From Acidovorax defluvii (lineage in GTDB: Bacteria > Pseudomonadota > Gammaproteobacteria > Burkholderiales > Burkholderiaceae_C): a stretch of DNA of 64,000 nucleotides. Position numbers and translations under genes: made by a program. Numbering within the stretch: the stretch's first letter is position 1; each line of letters starts with the position of its first letter. The stretch is taken from positions 1 through 64,000 of the forward strand of contig QLTU01000013.1 in the NCBI GenBank assembly GCA_003268905.1, in the 5' to 3' direction. Under the pieces are notes generated by a model that worked only from the letters and a program-made list of their open reading frames with translations, ran no database searches and was not told the origin of the DNA. This document shows, piece by piece, positions 61,281 through 64,000 of this stretch.

Positions 61281-62846
61281 TCAGGCAAACAAACCCTTGT
61301 GCTGCTCGCGCAGCAGGTTTTTTTGCACCTTGCCCATGGTGTTGCGCGGTAACTCTGTGGCCACAAAGCAGCGCTTGGGAATCTTGAAATTGGCCAGCTG
61401 CGACTTGAGTTGCGCCAGGATGGCGTCGCCGTCGAGCTTTGCGCCCGGCTTGGCAATGACCACGGCCACGCCCACCTCGCCAAAATCGGGGTGCGGCACC
61501 CCCACCACCGCGCTCTCGGCCACGCCCGGCATATCGTTGATGGCGCTCTCGATCTCGGCGGGATAGACGTTGTAGCCGCCGCTGATGATGAGGTCCTTGC
61601 TGCGGCCCACAATGCTCACGTAGCCGCGCTCGTCCACCTTGCCCACATCGCCGGTTTTGAACCAGCCGTCGGCGCTGAACTCTTCTTTCGTCTTCTCGGG
61701 CATGCGCCAGTAGCCCTTGAACACATTGGGCCCTTGCACCTGGATGTTGCCGATCTCGCCCACCGGCAAGGCCTTGCCCGCGTCATCGACCACGCGCAAG
61801 CCCACCCCCGGTAGTGGAAAACCCACGGTGCTGCCGCGCCGCTCGCTCTGGCCACCATGGCGCGCGTCGCCGCCATAGGGGTTGGAGGTGAGCATGATGG
61901 TCTCGCTCATGCCATAGCGCTCCAGAATGGTGTGGCCGGTGCGCTCGCGCCAGGCATTGAAGGTTTCGATCAGCAAAGGCGCCGAGCCTGCGATGAACAA
62001 GCGCATGTTCTTCGTGGCGTCCTTGTTCAACCCCGCCTCGGCCAGCAGGCGCACATACAGTGTGGGCACCCCCATGAACACGGTGGCGCGCGGCATGGCC
62101 GCCAGCACGGCCTTGGGGTCGAACTTCGCCATCCAGATCATCTTGCTGCCATTGAGCAGCGCGGCGTGAATGGCCACGAACAGGCCATGCACATGAAAGA
62201 TGGGGAGCGCGTGGATAAGTACATCGCCGGGTTGGAAGCCCCAGTAGTCCTTGAGCGTGACGGCATTGCTCAGCAGGTTGCCGTGCGTCAGCATGGCCCC
62301 CTTGCTGCGGCCCGTGGTGCCACTGGTGTACAGAATGGCGGCGAGGTCATCCACCCCCTTGTCAACAGGCTGGTGAACGTCGACATGGGGCGCGGCACGA
62401 TCGAGCAGGCTGCCCGTGCGGTCGTCGCCCAGTGTGAAGACATGCTGCGTGCCCGCCTTGAAGGCGATCTTGGACACCCAGCCAAAGTTGCCCGGCGTGC
62501 ACACCACCACAGCGGGCTCGGCGTTGCCCACAAAGTATTCAATCTCGCCGCTTTGGTAGGCGGTATTGAGCGGCAAAAACACATAGCCCGCGCGCAGCGT
62601 GGCCAGATACAGCAGCATCGCCTCGACCGACTTTTCGACTTGGACCGCCACGCGGCTGCCCGAAGGCAACTTCAGTGACGCCAGCAGATTGGCGATGCGC
62701 GCGCTGGCGTGGTCCAGGTCGCGCCAGGTGTAGAGCAGCGGCTCGCCCTGGGGCGAGGTGGTTTCGACGGCGATCTGGTCCAGGTCGCCAGGAAAAGCGG
62801 CGCGCAGGGCGCAAAACAGGTTGGAGTTGCTGTTCGGTTGGGTCAT
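61281..62846 (-). CDS. matB: Malonyl-CoA synthetase (AMP-binding)
   Basis: A 521-residue acyl-CoA ligase of the ANL superfamily. The AMP-binding motif is ILYTSGTTGRSKGAMLTHGN. Further motifs are ERYGMSETIML, WFKTGDVGKVDERGYVSIVGR and the C-terminal catalytic Lys region NTMGKVQKNLLR. The sequence around FIAGSAPL and the size match MatB-type enzymes that activate malonate. Other short dicarboxylates are possible. It ends 22 bases from the terminator and is preceded by an enoyl-CoA hydratase gene. Confidence 0.88.
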   Translation of the reverse strand: MTQPNSNSNLFCALRAAFPGDLDQIAVETTSPQGEPLLYTWRDLDHASARIANLLASLKLPSGSRVAVQVEKSVEAMLLYLATLRAGYVFLPLNTAYQSGEIEYFVGNAEPAVVVCTPGNFGWVSKIAFKAGTQHVFTLGDDRTGSLLDRAAPHVDVHQPVDKGVDDLAAILYTSGTTGRSKGAMLTHGNLLSNAVTLKDYWGFQPGDVLIHALPIFHVHGLFVAIHAALLNGSKMIWMAKFDPKAVLAAMPRATVFMGVPTLYVRLLAEAGLNKDATKNMRLFIAGSAPLLIETFNAWRERTGHTILERYGMSETIMLTSNPYGGDARHGGQSERRGSTVGFPLPGVGLRVVDDAGKALPVGEIGNIQVQGPNVFKGYWRMPEKTKEEFSADGWFKTGDVGKVDERGYVSIVGRSKDLIISGGYNVYPAEIESAINDMPGVAESAVVGVPHPDFGEVGVAVVIAKPGAKLDGDAILAQLKSQLANFKIPKRCFVATELPRNTMGKVQKNLLREQHKGLFA

Positions 62847-62852
62847 GGCAAA

Positions 62853-63671
62853 TCAAAAAACAGGAGAACGTTTGGCCAAAAAGGCGGCAATGCCTTCGCG
62901 GTGCTCGGCGCTGTCGGCGTAGGCATAGGGGTCGGGTGTGCCATTTACTATATTTTCAATAGCTGCTTGCGCTTTACCATCGGGCGCTTGCGGCACTTTT
63001 AATACCCGAAAAGTCTGCTTATTCATGCGTGCAGCACCAGGCGCCAGCGCTGCCACGCGGCAGGCCGTGCCCAGCGCATCGGCGGCCAGCAGTGCGGGCT
63101 CGGTCACGCGGCTCAGAAACCCGCGTGCCAGCATCTCTGCTGCAGAAAAGGTGGCTGCCTCCAGCAGCATCTGGCGCGCGGTGACATCACCCACCGCGCC
63201 CGCCACCAGCTGCGCTTCACGCGGTGCCATGGGAAAACCCAGCCGGGCGATGGGCGCGCCAAAGCGTGCGCTGCTGCCGGCAATGCGGATATCGCAACAG
63301 CTGGCAATCTCCACGCCAGCGCCCATGCAGGCTCCGGTGATGTGCGCCACGATGGGCACGTCGCAATCGAGCATGGCCTGCAGCGCACCCCAGACGTCGT
63401 TTTCGTGGAAGTCGCGCAGCGCGGCGGCGTCGAAACGGAACGCCGGATATTCCGAAATATCGCCGCCAGCGCAGAAAGCACCATCTGCCCCCTCTATTTG
63501 CACGCAGCGCACATCTGTATTGCGCTGAATGCTCTCAAAAACAGAGCGTAGCTGGCGCCACATGGCGCGTGACATCGCGTTGAGCCGGCCGGTGTGGCGC
63601 AGCGTGACCTGCACCACACCCGCTTCGCCGGCCGCTCCTGCGGCCCGCGCCGCGACAACTTCCCCAGACAT
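62853..63671 (-). CDS. Enoyl-CoA hydratase/isomerase family protein
   Basis: A 272-residue crotonase-fold protein. The oxyanion-hole regions are FCAGGDISEYPAF and GACMGAGVEIASCCDIR. The two catalytic acidic residues usual in hydratases are not obvious, so it may be an isomerase or lyase. Near the C terminus LKVPQAPDGKAQAAIENIVN is encoded by copy D of the dispersed repeat. A good ribosome-binding site (GAAAGGGA) precedes the start. The gene lies 6 bases upstream of matB and 20 bases downstream of the Bug gene. Confidence 0.85.
   Translation of the reverse strand: MSGEVVAARAAGAAGEAGVVQVTLRHTGRLNAMSRAMWRQLRSVFESIQRNTDVRCVQIEGADGAFCAGGDISEYPAFRFDAAALRDFHENDVWGALQAMLDCDVPIVAHITGACMGAGVEIASCCDIRIAGSSARFGAPIARLGFPMAPREAQLVAGAVGDVTARQMLLEAATFSAAEMLARGFLSRVTEPALLAADALGTACRVAALAPGAARMNKQTFRVLKVPQAPDGKAQAAIENIVNGTPDPYAYADSAEHREGIAAFLAKRSPVF
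62941..63007 (+). repeat. Dispersed repeat, copy D (inside the enoyl-CoA hydratase gene)
   Basis: TACTATATTTTCAATAGCTG, then CTTGCGCTTTACCATCGGGC and GCTTGCGGCACTTTTAA, matches the family at 9819 and 61176. It is in frame and adds a stretch of Ala, Gln and Lys codons to the protein near its C terminus. Confidence 0.6.
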
Positions 63672-63691
63672 ACGATCCCTTTCTGCGTGCT

Positions 63692-64000
63692 TCAGTCCAG
63701 CTTGGCGCCAGCGGCCTTGACCACCTGCGCCCAACGGCCCACCTCGGCGCTGACAAAGCTCGCAAACTGCGCCTGCGTCATGCCTCCGTAGTCGGCACCG
63801 TTGCTGGCCCAGATGGTCTTGATTTCGTCGACTGTGCCGATGCGGCGAATGTCTTCGACGATGCGCGCCTGCACATCGGCCGGCGTGCCCTTGGGCGCCC
63901 ACAGGCCGTACCAGGTGGTCACGGTGTAGTCGGGCAGGCCCACCTCGGCGGCGCACGGCACATCGGGGAAGGCAGGGTTGCGCTGGTTGCCCGACACCAT
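63692..64000 (-). CDS. Bug family substrate-binding protein (C-terminal part, truncated by window)
   Basis: The last 102 codons of a tripartite tricarboxylate transporter receptor: DVPCAAEVGLPDYTVTTWYG, LWAPKGTPADVQARI and VSAEVGRWAQVVKAAGAKLD. These are typical of the Bug C terminus. The N-terminal part lies beyond the window edge, so the Met at 64000 is probably internal. It heads an operon with the enoyl-CoA hydratase and malonyl-CoA synthetase. Confidence 0.85.
   Translation of the reverse strand: MVSGNQRNPAFPDVPCAAEVGLPDYTVTTWYGLWAPKGTPADVQARIVEDIRRIGTVDEIKTIWASNGADYGGMTQAQFASFVSAEVGRWAQVVKAAGAKLD

Overview
The window is a GC-rich chromosomal segment of a betaproteobacterium, most likely a member of the Comamonadaceae close to Acidovorax. 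The placement rests on the gene families and gene order, on 6S RNA following zapA, on FNR-controlled cbb3 oxidase genes, and on short dispersed repeats of a kind I associate with that family. No species is assigned.

Layout. 0-9.8 kb: housekeeping and general metabolism (YciH/SUI1, RhlE helicase, SlyX, aldo/keto reductase, 2,4-dienoyl-CoA reductase FadH with a divergent TetR regulator, PLP aminotransferase, endonuclease III). 10-15.3 kb: a diguanylate cyclase, then a LysR-flanked cluster for uptake and CoA-dependent breakdown of an organic acid (Bug-type binding protein, CoA-transferase, CitE-like lyase). 15.3-19 kb: the first cobalamin block (cobQ, riboswitch, bluB, cobT). 19.2-28.2 kb: an accessory island, AT-rich at its left end. 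It carries a receiver-like protein, a frameshifted DnaQ-like exonuclease, a DUF1643-like protein, a nuclease-like gene pair, a WYL regulator with a Cas4-like/DEDD fusion nuclease, a PP2C phosphatase, two PIN toxin-antitoxin pairs and a minimal DnaA-like ATPase. 28.2-43.6 kb: the second cobalamin block, one long riboswitch-headed operon (btuB, cobB, cobU, btuF, btuC, btuD, an ExbB-like channel, DUF2149, a secreted CobN, cobO, cobD, a cobC/cobD chimera, cobC). 43.7-49.4 kb: zapA, 6S RNA, a TauE/SafE permease and a coupled pair of c-di-GMP enzymes. 49.5-60.6 kb: the microaerobic respiration cluster (DsbD/TauE-like protein, hemN, fnr, ccoNOQP, ccoG, fixH, ccoS, ccoI). 60.7-64 kb: a universal stress protein, malonyl-CoA synthetase, an enoyl-CoA hydratase and a truncated Bug protein.

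How the parts work together. The two B12 blocks combine corrinoid uptake (BtuBFCD) with adenosylation, amidation and nucleotide-loop assembly. No genes for building the corrin ring and no cobalamin synthase lie in the window, so the set looks like salvage and remodelling. Within it, an exported, membrane-anchored CobN sits beside an ExbB-like and an ExbD-like (DUF2149) protein. This suggests a proton-motive-force-driven periplasmic machine and is the best candidate here for a poorly described system. The oxidase cluster is tied together by three FNR-type boxes, upstream of ccoN, hemN and the stress-protein gene.

Oddities. The operon carries an in-frame fusion of half of cobC to the tail of cobD. 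Two nested palindromic elements and seven copies of a small dispersed repeat, five of them overlapping coding sequence, are present. Four genes carry single-base lesions: in-frame stops in btuB and in the GGDEF/EAL gene, and frameshifts in dnaQ-like and in the 5' end of the diguanylate cyclase gene.
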